Part shown: positions 1-7,870 of the stretch, piece by piece
How the letters are laid out: each line of letters opens with the position of its first letter
Position numbering within the stretch: the first letter of the stretch is position 1
Assembly (NCBI GenBank): GCA_963848085.1
Contig: CAWKCE010000003.1
Coordinates: forward strand, 1,178,001 to 1,242,000
From: CAWKCE01 sp032127035
GTDB lineage: Bacteria; Actinomycetota; Actinomycetes; JAHEKZ01
Direction of reading: 5' to 3'
Length of the DNA: 64,000 nt
Notes under the pieces: generated by a model
Seen by the model: only the letters and a program-made list of their open reading frames with translations
What the model was told of the DNA's origin: nothing
The model's database searches: none
Program-made: the position numbers and the translations under genes

Positions 1-935
1 CAGCGGCGGTTCTGGTACACGACCACATGCCGGTCGTTGTCCGCCGCCGCCGACAGGACTGCGTCTGCCTCGGCGGCGGACAGCGCCATCGGCTTCTCGA
101 GCACGACGTGCTTCCCGGCCGCCAGTGCCGCCAAAGCCCAACCGGCATGCGAGTCCGGCGGTGTCGAGACCACGACCAGGTCCACGTCGGAGTCCAGCAG
201 GGCCCGCCCGTCAGCAGGCGAGGCCAGGGACGGGACGAGCTGGCGGGCGACGTCCACCCGGGCAGGGTTGCTGTCGCACACCGACACCAGGTCGAGGCCC
301 GGCACCGCCATGCAGGCACGCGCGTGCTCGTGACCGATCGCGCCGTAGCCCAGGAGCCCGACGCGGACAGGCGCCCGCTCGGTGCGGCCGACGGCATGGT
401 CCACGAGTCGCCGCAGGAGCCTCAGGAAGCGCCAGCTCTCCCACGCGGCCGGGTCTCCGCCTACGGTCAGGACGCCCAAGGAGGTATCGGGCCGCCAGGT
501 CGCCACCGCGTGCTGGTCCAGCCCCATCGCCGCAGTGGCGAGCACCTCCACGTCCGGCATCACCTTGTCCACCAGCGGGAGGTTGTCGACGACGAGCAGA
601 TCGCCCTCGCCGCGCGGGTCCAAGACGTCCGATCGGACCCGGATCTCGTGCCGGCGCGACATGTCGGCGAAGGAGACTCCGGCTGCGTCCACCGGCCCGC
701 CACCGGACCCCCAGCTGCGCACCGTCGGCCCGACCAGCACGACCGGTGGCCGATCGGGGGCTTCCAGCAGGGCCACGATGTCGGGACCGGCCGGCTGGTC
801 GGTGACGACGACGATCGCATCGCTGCGGTCAGGGGGCGCCTGCTCGAGCCCCGCCGCCGCCTGCCAGTGCGCTTGGGACACGGCCGTGTCGAGGGTCGAG
901 TCGGCCAGAGCGCTCACCACGGTTACCGAAGTCAC
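1..935 (-). CDS. ThuA-like / Gfo-Idh-MocA oxidoreductase fusion, C-terminus cut by window edge
   Basis: Translation of the minus strand from a GTG at 935 stays open to the window edge (about 311 residues). The last third is a clear Gfo/Idh/MocA NAD(P)-binding domain: a GLLGYGAIG nucleotide loop near residue 195, then VVVSTPPDSHAG and the GKHVVLEKPMAL motif with the family's conserved Lys. The first ~185 residues resemble the ThuA-like domain (VVVTDQP, DLLVVDNLPLVDKVMPDVEVLATA, final GGDPAAWESWRFLRLL). ThuA and Gfo proteins are usually linked to sugar or inositol metabolism; the substrate here is unknown. The gene diverges from the VOC gene across 75 bp. The Gfo call is firm, the ThuA call moderate. 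Confidence 0.8.
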   Translation of the reverse strand, partial: MTSVTVVSALADSTLDTAVSQAHWQAAAGLEQAPPDRSDAIVVVTDQPAGPDIVALLEAPDRPPVVLVGPTVRSWGSGGGPVDAAGVSFADMSRRHEIRVRSDVLDPRGEGDLLVVDNLPLVDKVMPDVEVLATAAMGLDQHAVATWRPDTSLGVLTVGGDPAAWESWRFLRLLRRLVDHAVGRTERAPVRVGLLGYGAIGHEHARACMAVPGLDLVSVCDSNPARVDVARQLVPSLASPADGRALLDSDVDLVVVSTPPDSHAGWALAALAAGKHVVLEKPMALSAAEADAVLSAAADNDRHVVVYQNRR

Positions 936-1010
936 GCCACGACCTTAGGTCGAGCGCCCGTAGTCTGCACAGGGACTCCGGTTCCATCTCCCGCAGACAC
1001 GGAGGGCGAC

Positions 1011-1376
1011 ATGGGGATTCACGTCGGCGCGGTGACCTTTGACGCCGGTGATGCCTCCCTCCTGTCGAGATTCTGGGCCGACGCCCTGGGCGCGACCGCG
1101 CGTCCGGCCCGAGATCTCGCGGGTGCGTATGTGGTGGAGCCGTCATCGGCCGGGCCGCTGATGCTGTTTCTTCCTGTCCCCGAGCCCAAGACGGCCAAGA
1201 ACCGCTGCCACCTCGACCTGCACACCGCCGACTACGTCGAGGACCTGGCGCGCCTCGAGGCTCTCGGTGCCGCAGTGGTGGCGCACCACGACGAAGCGGG
1301 CAGATGGGTCGTCCTGCGCGACCCCGAGGGAAACGAGCTCTGCCTGGTTGAGGATGTACCGGCCACGGGGGAGTGA
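1011..1376 (+). CDS. VOC-family (glyoxalase-like) protein
   Basis: A 121-residue protein starting at ATG 1011, preceded by GGAGGG. It has the vicinal-oxygen-chelate layout: an N-terminal FDAGDASLLSRFWADALG helix-strand unit, a central KNRCHLDLHTAD segment and a C-terminal RDPEGNELCLVED tail. Small actinobacterial members of this type are mostly uncharacterised and are annotated as glyoxalase-like or antibiotic-resistance-like. The His in CHLDL and the Glu in GNELCLVE are the likely metal ligands. It diverges from the Gfo/Idh fusion and converges on the isochorismatase-like gene. Substrate unknown. Confidence 0.85.
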   Translation: MGIHVGAVTFDAGDASLLSRFWADALGATARPARDLAGAYVVEPSSAGPLMLFLPVPEPKTAKNRCHLDLHTADYVEDLARLEALGAAVVAHHDEAGRWVVLRDPEGNELCLVEDVPATGE

Positions 1377-1397
1377 CAGGTCTCATCGAGCCGAAGG

Positions 1398-2012
1398 TCA
1401 GGCGGAGTAGCCCTCAAAGGCCGCCATGACCTCCTGCGAGGACCGCCTGGCTCCCGTCTGCAGGTACTCCATGGCCCGAAGCGCGGCATGGTGCGAGTCG
1501 GTGCTGGATCCGGCCACCGCGTCCTCGACGACCCGGCAGAAGTAGTCGTGCTGGTGGGCGTCGACGAACGTGTAGTGGACACAGACGTCGGTGTGCCCGC
1601 CAACCAGGATCAGGGTGCGGGCGCCGATCCCCTTGAGGAGGATCTCGAACTCGGTCCCGAAGAAGCACGAGTAGCGGCGCTTGCGAATCACGTAGTCGTC
1701 CGGGCGGACGTCCAGGTCCGCGGCGATGTCGGTGCCGGGATCGCCCTCGAGCAGATGCACGTCCTCGGCGCCGTCCAGCTCCCGGCCGAAGTCGACCAGG
1801 TTGCGGCGGTGCGCTTCCTGGAAGAAGACCACGGGGATGCCGCACTCGCGTGCTTTCGCGATCAGCCCAGGTGCCCGGTCCATGCTCTCCTGGTAGCCGG
1901 GCATGAAGGGGATCGCCGACTCCGCGTCGTCGGCCACCGCGCCGCCTTGGATGTCGATGACAACCAGGACCGGCTGCCCCTCGATGAGGTCGCGTGCGGC
2001 CTTCGTCGCCAT
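1398..2012 (-). CDS. Isochorismatase-like cysteine hydrolase
   Basis: 204 residues with the isochorismatase fold and its catalytic triad: Asp20 (LVVIDIQ), Lys111 (YVIRKRRYSCFFGT) and Cys144 (GGHTDVCVHYT). Relatives hydrolyse isochorismate, N-carbamoylsarcosine, nicotinamide or ureido compounds. The intact triad supports an active amidohydrolase-type enzyme, but the substrate cannot be read from sequence. It lies downstream, on the same strand, of the M6 protease gene, separated from it by a strong hairpin, so it probably has its own transcript. Start ATG 2012 has AAGGGAG upstream. Confidence 0.88.
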   Translation of the reverse strand: MATKAARDLIEGQPVLVVIDIQGGAVADDAESAIPFMPGYQESMDRAPGLIAKARECGIPVVFFQEAHRRNLVDFGRELDGAEDVHLLEGDPGTDIAADLDVRPDDYVIRKRRYSCFFGTEFEILLKGIGARTLILVGGHTDVCVHYTFVDAHQHDYFCRVVEDAVAGSSTDSHHAALRAMEYLQTGARRSSQEVMAAFEGYSA

Positions 2013-2045
2013 GATGCTCCCTTGTCCTCGTGCGCCGGCCGGGAG

Positions 2046-2085
2046 ACGTCGAGGGCCCCACGGCGAACCGCGGGGCCCTCGACGT
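2046..2085 (-). terminator. Perfect 14-bp inverted repeat between M6 protease and isochorismatase genes
   Basis: Bases 2046-2059 (ACGTCGAGGGCCCC) are exactly complementary to 2072-2085, with a 12-nt loop region that can extend the stem. It begins 9 nt beyond the stop codon of the M6 protease gene. No T-run follows on either strand, so it is a hairpin terminator of the U-poor kind common in G+C-rich actinobacteria, or an mRNA-stabilising stem. Confidence 0.7.
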
Positions 2086-2094
2086 GGTCTCCTG

Positions 2095-4404
2095 CTACTT
2101 GTTCACCAGCACCTGCATGAACCCACCTCTGGCGCTGACGCTCGCCACGGTGATCTTCGTACCGGTGTTCGGCACCGGAACACTCGACCAGCCCGAGTTC
2201 CCGATCGATGCGTCCGGGGCTCTCCAGTAGGACTTCGTGTCGTCGAAGACCTGTGCAGCGGGCAGGCCGCCGTAGGTCCCTGGAACGCTGTTCATGTGCA
2301 ACGTGACCTTGTCCGTGCGGCTCAGCCCGAAGGTCGAGTCATAGGACTGGACGCGTGGCCGCCACACCTTGCCGTTGTCCGGACGGAGCAGCAGGTCCGG
2401 GTGGGCGTCGACCGGCAGGAACAGCCCACCGCATCGCCCCGAGGCGCAGTTGTCCCCGACGTTGTTGTCCGGGAACGAGGTGTCGTAGTACCAGACCAGC
2501 AGGCCGTCCTGGTACGGGAAGTGCTCGACCCAGTTCCCCAACGCCGGGTTGTTGCCGAACCCGAAGTTGTACGGACCCGTGCGCAGGCCGTCGTCGTAGC
2601 CGCCGTAGTTGCGGTACTCAGCGAAATACGCATTGAAGAACGACTGCGTAATCGTCCCCGTGGTGCTGATGAACCCGTCGAAGGCCCAGCCCGCGTCCGA
2701 CTCGGCTCCATCGACCGGCTGACCCGTGATCGCGATGTCGTCCACGCCGAAGCCCGCCTCGGCGACAGCACCGTCGGTCCAGTACTGGAACCCGATGGTC
2801 ACAGTCTGTCCGGCGTACGCCGAAAGGTCAGCGGTCAGATCGACCCAGTTCCCTGCGGAGCTGCCGGTGATGCCGTTCCCGAAGTTCTGTCCGAACGGAT
2901 TCGTCCCTGTCGAACGGTTGGTCGCGACCGGAGTCCCGTTGACGGTCAGATAGGCGTAGTCCCAGTCCGTTTCGATGTCGTACCGGACCTTGGCGGACAG
3001 ACCCACCGTGCCCGCCGGGAGGGTGACCGACCGGGTCATCGAGTTGTCGAGGTCGTTGCCCGAGCCGGAGTGGTAGAAGTTCGACCCCGCGTACGGGTCA
3101 CCGATGAAGGTGTTGACCTCCTTGTCCGGAAGCAGAGCCACGAGTGCCTGGGCCTGCTTGGTGTTGGTGTAGGCCGGCCCGAGCTTCAGCGAGGCCTTCT
3201 GGCCGGGATTCACCACCTGGTAGTTCGACCAGCCCAGGAAGATCTTCTCGTAGGCGCTCATCGAGACGGGCTTGGAGCCGATGCCGTCCGCGGGCTGGCC
3301 GGTGGATCCGTAGGAACCGACGTCGTACAGAGACCAGAAGCCCACTGAGTTCTCCGCGCCACCGGTGTTCCCACTCGTGTCGTACAAGTCCGGCAGCCCG
3401 AGGTCGTGCCCGTACTCGTGGGCGAACACGCCGACCCCGCCGTTCTCCGGCTCGACGGTGTAGTCGCCAATCCAGAAGTCCGAGTTACCGACCTTGATTC
3501 CGCCATAGCCCGAGGGACCGGCGCCATCGGGCCCGTTGGCTGTGTAGTACGCGTACCAACGGTGGCTCCAGATGGCGTCTGAGCCCTGGGCTCCGCCACC
3601 GGTCTCCTCGCCCTCGCCAGCGTGAACCGACTGGAAGTGGTCGATGTAGCCATCGGGCTCGTTGAAGTTGCCGTCGCCGTCGATGTCGTAGCGGTCCCAG
3701 ACGTCAAACTGGGCGAGGTAGTCGGCGATCTCGGCCTGGGACTTGCCGGCCGCGATCTGCGCGTTGTACCAGGCGTCGATCGAGTCGTTCACGAACTGCC
3801 AGGTCCGGGCGCAGACGATACCGCCGCAGTAGTTCGAGCCGTAGTTCGCCGCGTTGTAGGGCACCTGGACCCAGTCGGTGACGTCACCGTTCACGGTGTA
3901 GCGGTTGCTGGACTGCTCGATGTAGAAGTTGCGCATCGAGACTGCGCCGGGCGTTTCGCTGAACAGCATGTTCTCGTAGTACGACGGGCTGAAGTCGGGC
4001 GCCCAGATCGTGGTGTTGTCGACCGTGCGGTCCGGCTGCGGGATCTGGTTGCGCTGCGGCCCTGCAGCTCCGCCGTAGTTGGGGTTGACCTGGTCACCGA
4101 ACTGCCCGAGAACGGTCCAGATGGAGTCCTCGCCCTCTCGAGCCAGCTCCACGTACTGCCCCTTCGCGACCTTGACCACCTTGTTGGGACCCTGGGGGGT
4201 CGCCTTTCCCGCGAGCACCTGCTCCCAGGCGGTGGAGCGGTCCTTGGCCTGCTGGTCCGCAAGCGGCGACTCGAGGTTGTCAGACTTGGGAGTGTCACGC
4301 GGATTGTCGTTGTTGCTGGCTGGTGCAGCGCTGGCCGCACTGGCCATGCTGACGACCAGGCCAGCCCCCGCGGCCAGGGCCAGAAGCCTTGTGGGCTTCC
4401 TCAT
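2095..4404 (-). CDS. Secreted M6-family (immune inhibitor A-like) metalloprotease
   Basis: The open frame extends further upstream, but ATG 4404 is chosen: it has GGAGG 4 nt upstream and starts a classic signal peptide (MRKPTRLLAL..., Ala-rich h-region, cleavage near Ala27). The 769-residue protein carries the zinc motif HEYGH at 329-333 followed by GLPDLYD, as in immune inhibitor A. A calcium-type loop, DIDGDGNFNEPDG, lies near 240-252. The C-terminal half contains a jelly-roll-like section (TRSVTLPAG...FGVDDIAITG) and a second M6-type segment (YFAEYRNYGGYDDGLRTGPYNFG). The family degrades extracellular proteins; here it probably serves peptide scavenging. All catalytic residues are present. 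Confidence 0.92.
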   Translation of the reverse strand: MRKPTRLLALAAGAGLVVSMASAASAAPASNNDNPRDTPKSDNLESPLADQQAKDRSTAWEQVLAGKATPQGPNKVVKVAKGQYVELAREGEDSIWTVLGQFGDQVNPNYGGAAGPQRNQIPQPDRTVDNTTIWAPDFSPSYYENMLFSETPGAVSMRNFYIEQSSNRYTVNGDVTDWVQVPYNAANYGSNYCGGIVCARTWQFVNDSIDAWYNAQIAAGKSQAEIADYLAQFDVWDRYDIDGDGNFNEPDGYIDHFQSVHAGEGEETGGGAQGSDAIWSHRWYAYYTANGPDGAGPSGYGGIKVGNSDFWIGDYTVEPENGGVGVFAHEYGHDLGLPDLYDTSGNTGGAENSVGFWSLYDVGSYGSTGQPADGIGSKPVSMSAYEKIFLGWSNYQVVNPGQKASLKLGPAYTNTKQAQALVALLPDKEVNTFIGDPYAGSNFYHSGSGNDLDNSMTRSVTLPAGTVGLSAKVRYDIETDWDYAYLTVNGTPVATNRSTGTNPFGQNFGNGITGSSAGNWVDLTADLSAYAGQTVTIGFQYWTDGAVAEAGFGVDDIAITGQPVDGAESDAGWAFDGFISTTGTITQSFFNAYFAEYRNYGGYDDGLRTGPYNFGFGNNPALGNWVEHFPYQDGLLVWYYDTSFPDNNVGDNCASGRCGGLFLPVDAHPDLLLRPDNGKVWRPRVQSYDSTFGLSRTDKVTLHMNSVPGTYGGLPAAQVFDDTKSYWRAPDASIGNSGWSSVPVPNTGTKITVASVSARGGFMQVLVNK

Positions 4405-4652
4405 GGATCCTCCAAGAGATCGGTCCGGCGCTCGGTCCCCGAGCGCCCGTCTTGCCGTTCGCCGGTGGTTGGGCGGACGGGTCGCGCTGAACGTAGCGGT
4501 GACCTGCGCGCTGGGCAACGGTCTGCGGGCAACCGGCCCGGCCGGGTTTCAGCGATCATCATCTGAGGCCCGTTGTGGAGGATGTGCGGTCATCCGATTG
4601 GCCTAACGCGTCGCGCTACGCACATGGTTGACCGCCGTGTGTGAGTTCGCGG
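4405..4652. other. 248-bp intergenic region between two minus-strand genes
   Basis: No open frame with coding character, tRNA or strong inverted repeat was seen. It should hold the promoter of the M6 protease gene and the end of the flavodoxin-like transcript. I could not pick a convincing -35/-10 pair. Confidence 0.5.
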
Positions 4653-5105
4653 CTAGTCAGCTGCGGCGAAGCCGACGAGGGCACCCAACTCTTCGCACGC
4701 CGCGAGTGCGTCCTTGGTGGGCGGTCCAGTGACAGAGACGTCAGACGCCACCTGCTTCCAGCTCATCCCGCCGCAGATCGCATGGATGGCGCGAACGGCT
4801 CCAGCCGTGTCGTCATTGCCGTGGACGTAGATCCCGTAGGGCATTCCGACGGTGACTTCCAGGCACGGGTAGTAGATCTGGTCGAGGAAGTGTTTGAGGG
4901 CGCCGGACATGTACCCGATGTTGGCGGGCGTCCCGAGAATCACCGCGTCGGCCGCCATGACGTCGGTCGGGCCGGCGGACAGCGCGGCCCGCACCACCAC
5001 GTCGAGCGAGCCAAGCTCAGGGTGCCGTGACCCTCGCAGAACGGCCTCGAGCATGTCCTGAACTGCGGGGGAAGGGGTGTGTTGAACGACGAGGAGGCTC
5101 GCCAC
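4653..5105 (-). CDS. Flavodoxin-like / NADPH-dependent FMN reductase-family protein
   Basis: 150 residues from GTG 5105. The N-terminal strand LLVVQHTPSPAVQDMLEAVL corresponds to the phosphate-binding loop of flavodoxin-type folds. ADAVILGTPANIGYMSGALKHFLDQ matches the second FMN loop of NAD(P)H-dependent FMN reductases and WrbA-like proteins, and YGIYVHGNDD contributes the third. It probably binds FMN and acts as a small oxidoreductase; partner and substrate are unknown. It lies upstream of the M6 protease on the same strand, 248 bp away, so a shared transcript is unlikely. Confidence 0.8.
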   Translation of the reverse strand: MASLLVVQHTPSPAVQDMLEAVLRGSRHPELGSLDVVVRAALSAGPTDVMAADAVILGTPANIGYMSGALKHFLDQIYYPCLEVTVGMPYGIYVHGNDDTAGAVRAIHAICGGMSWKQVASDVSVTGPPTKDALAACEELGALVGFAAAD

Positions 5106-5328
5106 GTCAGGCCACCGACGGTCTCAGGCGCGTCGAGTTCATGGGATGCAATGTACGCAGACGGGTGCTGTGTCTCGGCGGGGAAGACTGTCAGTGGGGG
5201 GTCCTACGGTTTCGGTATGAGCAGTCGTCGCGTCGGTGCCGAGCCCCCGGTGGTGGGGTCGGTGTGGGTAGACGTGTCGGGGATTGAGGTGCCGGGGGTT
5301 GCAGTCCTTGCCGCGGGTGGGGGAGTCA

Positions 5329-6672
5329 GTGGAGCTCGGGGTGTTGTGCGGGTTCCTGTCGTCGTTGTCCGTGAGTGGCTTGCCGTCGGATTTCGATGTT
5401 CTCGAGGTGGTGGCCGCTTGGGAGCGGGTCGCGGCGGCGGTGCAGGCGGCGCAGCTGGTCGCGGTGGGGGAGCTGGCGGCCCGCCCCGAGGTGTTGGGCG
5501 CTGACGATGACCCGCGCGTAGTGGCACTCCGGGCTGACCGAGCCCCGGCTGGCACGACGACGCGGGGGTGGCTGGGGGAGGAGGTGGCGGCGCGGCTGGG
5601 GGAGGCGCCGTGGTCCGGCGGGCGGATAGCCCGGGCAGCGGTGGCGGCTCCGGTCCGGTTCCCCGAGGTGTTCGCCGCCCACCGGGCCGGCCGGGTCAGC
5701 TCCGCCAAGCTGCACACGGTGGTGGCGGGTTGCGCCAGGCTGGACGACGGCCAGGCCAACCAGGTCGATGCCCGGGTCGCCGCCCGAGCGTCACACCTGA
5801 CGCCGGCCCGGCTGCGGCAGGCCGTGAAACGGGCGGTGCTGCGGGTCGACCCCGCCACCGCAACCGACCGCCGGGAGCGCGCGCTCGGGGACCGGTGTGT
5901 GCGGATCACCCCCACTGACGACGGCATGGCCGAGCTGTGGGCCCTGCTTCCGGCCGACTCCGCCACCGCACTGGGCACCGCGCTGGACGACCACGCCCGC
6001 GCCGCCAGAAGCGCTGGCGACGAACGCACGCTTGACCAGCTCCGCGCCGACGCCCTGACATCCCAGATCACCACCCAGGTCGAGATCGGAGTCCTGGTCC
6101 CCGCCTCGGTCCTGCTCGGCGTCAGTGACGACCCGGCGACCCTGAGCGGACACGGACCCATCGATGCCGACCTCGCCCGCAGCCTCGCTACCGACGCCAC
6201 CTGGCGTCGCATCCTCACCGACCCCCACGACGCCACCTGCCTGTCGACCGGAACCTCCACCTACCGACCCGGCGCGGTCATGGCCCGCCACGTCGCCACC
6301 CGCGACCAGACCTGCCGCTACCCCGGCTGCGACCACCCCGCCCGCCGCTGCGATCTCGACCACACCACCCCCCACCCCGCCGGGCCCACCTCCCCCGAAA
6401 ACCTTGGCACCTTGTGCCGACGCCACCACCTGCTCAAACACGACCACACCGGCAACGGCGCACCCCGACTCCACCAACTCACCCCAGGTCACTTCATCTG
6501 GACCCTCCCCGCCGGCCACCACCACGCCACACAACCCGCGCGTCTCCACGAAGTCGACGACCCCCTCGCCACGTCTTGGCCACGAACTGGACAACGCCCA
6601 CCACGCGTCGACCTCCGACTGATCGGATGGTCCCTCGCCGGCTATCACCACACGCACCGGCAGTCGGCCTGA
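5329..6672 (+). CDS. 13E12-repeat / DUF222 HNH endonuclease-domain protein
   Basis: The N-terminal ~300 residues are the DUF222 (13E12 repeat) region, ending in a GVLVPASVLLGVSDDPATL segment. The C-terminus has an HNH nuclease module with CRYPGCDHPARRCDLDHTTPH, then ENLGTLCRRHHLLKH; both Cys pairs and the catalytic His are present. These proteins occur in many copies in actinobacteria and have mobile-element-like distribution; their biological role is unsettled. GTG 5329 is preferred because GGGGGAG lies just upstream; TTG 5284 and GTG 5317 are alternatives. No flanking repeats or insertion-element ends were found. Confidence 0.88.
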   Translation: MELGVLCGFLSSLSVSGLPSDFDVLEVVAAWERVAAAVQAAQLVAVGELAARPEVLGADDDPRVVALRADRAPAGTTTRGWLGEEVAARLGEAPWSGGRIARAAVAAPVRFPEVFAAHRAGRVSSAKLHTVVAGCARLDDGQANQVDARVAARASHLTPARLRQAVKRAVLRVDPATATDRRERALGDRCVRITPTDDGMAELWALLPADSATALGTALDDHARAARSAGDERTLDQLRADALTSQITTQVEIGVLVPASVLLGVSDDPATLSGHGPIDADLARSLATDATWRRILTDPHDATCLSTGTSTYRPGAVMARHVATRDQTCRYPGCDHPARRCDLDHTTPHPAGPTSPENLGTLCRRHHLLKHDHTGNGAPRLHQLTPGHFIWTLPAGHHHATQPARLHEVDDPLATSWPRTGQRPPRVDLRLIGWSLAGYHHTHRQSA

Positions 6673-6725
6673 CCCGAGTCGTCGTTGATCCGTGACCCTG
6701 GACTCACGATCGGCTCCGGGGCTCC

Positions 6726-6731
6726 TAGAAT
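6726..6731 (+). promoter_or_regulatory. -10 element TAGAAT, leaderless start for the dioxygenase gene
   Basis: TAGAAT ends 6 nt before ATG 6738, so transcription should start at or very near the ATG. There is no Shine-Dalgarno sequence in the gap. No convincing -35. Confidence 0.5.
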
Positions 6732-6737
6732 CAGGGC

Positions 6738-7847
6738 ATGGCATCGATCACTGCGCTGGGAACCGTGCAAGACCGTCTCGAGGTCACCTGGGACGACGGT
6801 GAGACAAGCACCTACCCCTTGGAGTGGGTGCGTGACCACGATCACGACGAGGCGACGCTGCATCCGGTGACCCAGCAGCGTCAGATCCACGCCGTCAACG
6901 TCGACCCGGCCCTGACCGCTGAGTCCGCCGCGGTCGACGGTGACACCGTGACCGTGGTGTGGCGCGGCGGAGCCGGCACGTCCGCCGTTCCAGTGGCCTT
7001 TCTGGAGCGATTCCGTGAGCCGGCGGCACCAGCGGGCAGAATCACCGTGACACCCACGCTGTGGGACGCGGCCACGCTGGTCCCGACGCCCTCGACCCCC
7101 TACGACGCGATCATGACCACCGAGGAGGGTCGGACGGCGTACCTCACCCAGGTGGCGACCTACGGGTTCGCCCTCGCGACGGGAACGCCGGCGACGGCGG
7201 AGGCGACTGAGGAGCTCGTGAAGCGCATCGCCTACGTGCGCGAGTCGATCTTCGGTGGGTTCTGGGAGTTCACCGCCGACCTCAGCAAGGCCGACACCGC
7301 GTACACCAACCTGGAGCTGCTCGCACACACCGATGGCACCTACTCCCACGATGCTCCTGGCCTTCAGCTCCTGCACTGCCTGTACTTCGACGGCACCGGC
7401 GGCGAGTCGACCATGACGGACGGCTTCCGGGTCGCTCAGGAGCTCAAGGACAAGCACCCTGAGCACTACGACACGCTGTCCCGCGTGATGATCCCTGGCC
7501 AGTACATCGGCGACGGGTCTCACCTGCTGTCGGCACGGCCAGTCCTTCGGCATGACCACATGGGCCAGCTGGTGCAGGTCTCCTACAACAACGCCGACCG
7601 GGCACCGTTCCTCCTGCCGCATGACGAGATGACCGCCTTCTACGCGGCGATCCGCACCTTCGAGGAGATCGCCAACGATGCGCGGCTGCAGTGGCGGCAT
7701 GTCCTGGCCCCCGGCGAGGCGATGCTGTTCGACAACTGGCGGGCCCTGCACGGCCGCGCCTCTTACACCGGCAAGCGCAAGCTCTGTGGCTCGTACCTGA
7801 ACCACGAGGACTTCGAGAGCCGGCTGCGACTGGCGGCCTCGGTCTGA
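6738..7847 (+). CDS. TauD/TfdA-superfamily 2-oxoglutarate dioxygenase, trimethyllysine/gamma-butyrobetaine hydroxylase type
   Basis: 369 residues with the two-domain plan of trimethyllysine and gamma-butyrobetaine hydroxylases: a small N-terminal domain (VTWDDGETSTYPLEWVRDHD, residues 10-35) and a double-stranded beta-helix domain. The iron triad is visible as His197 and Asp199 (AHTDGTY) and His338 (RALHGR), with 2-oxoglutarate-binding Arg residues just after. The C-terminus LCGSYLNHEDFESRLR also matches this family. Members hydroxylate quaternary-ammonium amino acids or related compounds using Fe(II), O2 and 2-oxoglutarate. No carnitine genes are nearby, so the substrate is open. Confidence 0.85.
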   Translation: MASITALGTVQDRLEVTWDDGETSTYPLEWVRDHDHDEATLHPVTQQRQIHAVNVDPALTAESAAVDGDTVTVVWRGGAGTSAVPVAFLERFREPAAPAGRITVTPTLWDAATLVPTPSTPYDAIMTTEEGRTAYLTQVATYGFALATGTPATAEATEELVKRIAYVRESIFGGFWEFTADLSKADTAYTNLELLAHTDGTYSHDAPGLQLLHCLYFDGTGGESTMTDGFRVAQELKDKHPEHYDTLSRVMIPGQYIGDGSHLLSARPVLRHDHMGQLVQVSYNNADRAPFLLPHDEMTAFYAAIRTFEEIANDARLQWRHVLAPGEAMLFDNWRALHGRASYTGKRKLCGSYLNHEDFESRLRLAASV

Positions 7848-7870
7848 CCGGCGCCGTCGCGGGGGGACGG

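Noticed and set aside
5139..6260. Minus-strand open frame opposite the 13E12 protein
   Set aside because: Ser/Arg/Ala-rich shadow; plus strand has the HNH motifs.
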